Assembly (NCBI GenBank): GCA_003550325.1
Contig: QKWP01002092.1
Location: 1-64,000, forward strand
Origin: Gigaspora rosea
Lineage: Eukaryota; Glomeromycota; Glomeromycetes; Diversisporales; Gigasporaceae
Direction: 5' to 3'
Length of the DNA: 64,000 nt
A program made the position numbers and the translations under genes. The notes beneath the pieces are model-generated. The model did no database searches, had not been told where the DNA came from, and worked only from the letters and a program-made list of their open reading frames with translations. Below, piece by piece: positions 63,957-64,000 of the stretch. Position 1 is the first letter of the stretch, and the number at the start of each line of letters is the position of its first letter.

Positions 63957-64000
63957 GTATTTTTTTAATCGATTTTTAAATTGTTTCTATTACTAATTAT

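Noticed and set aside
1-64000. CRISPR arrays, rRNA, complete tRNA genes, bacterial operons
   Set aside because: None seen; gene structure with spliceosomal introns is eukaryotic throughout.

Overview
The window is strongly AT-rich eukaryotic DNA. Genes are small, widely spaced and broken by short (about 60-90 base) GT-AG introns. An HSP90 gene, several Sel1/TPR-like repeat genes, a degenerate Mrr-type nuclease-fold gene, remnants of kinase and F-box/LRR-like genes, small secreted cysteine-rich proteins and many miniature DNA transposons all fit a repeat-rich early-diverging fungus, most likely an arbuscular mycorrhizal (Glomeromycotina) genome. That placement is inference; no ribosomal or mitochondrial marker is present.

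Layout. 0-4 kb: 3' part of a divergent HSP90 gene, then a decayed isochorismatase-family gene (- strand) and a poly(A)-tailed retroposed insert with a 21-bp target duplication. 4-9.2 kb: degenerate repeats, a Sel1-like gene and a small unknown gene. 9.2-13.7 kb: tandem duplications, an intronless GNAT acetyltransferase (- strand) and a MITE. 13.7-23.5 kb: two copies of a roughly 1.05 kb duplicated block, each carrying the same two-exon small gene behind repeat-derived DNA; between them a kinase remnant, a GGGATTT minisatellite, hAT-type MITEs, a Sel1-like gene, a prephenate-dehydratase-like ORF and a 1.2 kb array of degenerate repeats. 24-31 kb: a three-exon Mrr-like gene with a membrane tail, a coiled-coil microgene with a fresh tandem exon duplication, an F-box/LRR-like remnant and two unknown or truncated genes. 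31-38 kb: a 640-bp foldback element, one member of an unknown paralogue pair, a C2H2 zinc-finger gene whose 3' end runs into a MITE fragment, and a Sel1 gene split by a 111-bp hAT MITE. 38-48 kb: an intact three-exon N-formylglutamate amidohydrolase-like gene, unknown and membrane proteins, two related coiled-coil genes and a five-exon multi-pass membrane protein. 49-53 kb: a two-exon unknown gene, the second member of the paralogue pair, a membrane-anchored coiled-coil protein and MITEs. 54-57.5 kb: three secreted cysteine-rich proteins (18, 15 and 12 cysteines) among nested MITEs. 57.5-64 kb: hAT and Tc1/mariner-like MITEs, a microprotein, remnants of Sel1, OB-fold-like and unknown genes, a third copy of the repeat block, and the first exon of a gene running off the end.

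Two themes stand out. First, many genes are visible only after splicing: seven multi-exon models were built from splice sites plus frame continuity (Mrr-like, coiled-coil, amidohydrolase, membrane protein, three cysteine-rich genes). Second, at least ten MITEs or foldbacks can be delimited, seven of them with 8-bp target duplications typical of hAT elements, and several lie inside or at the edge of genes. The most promising candidate for a new system is the cysteine-rich secreted cluster at 54.0-57.5 kb.
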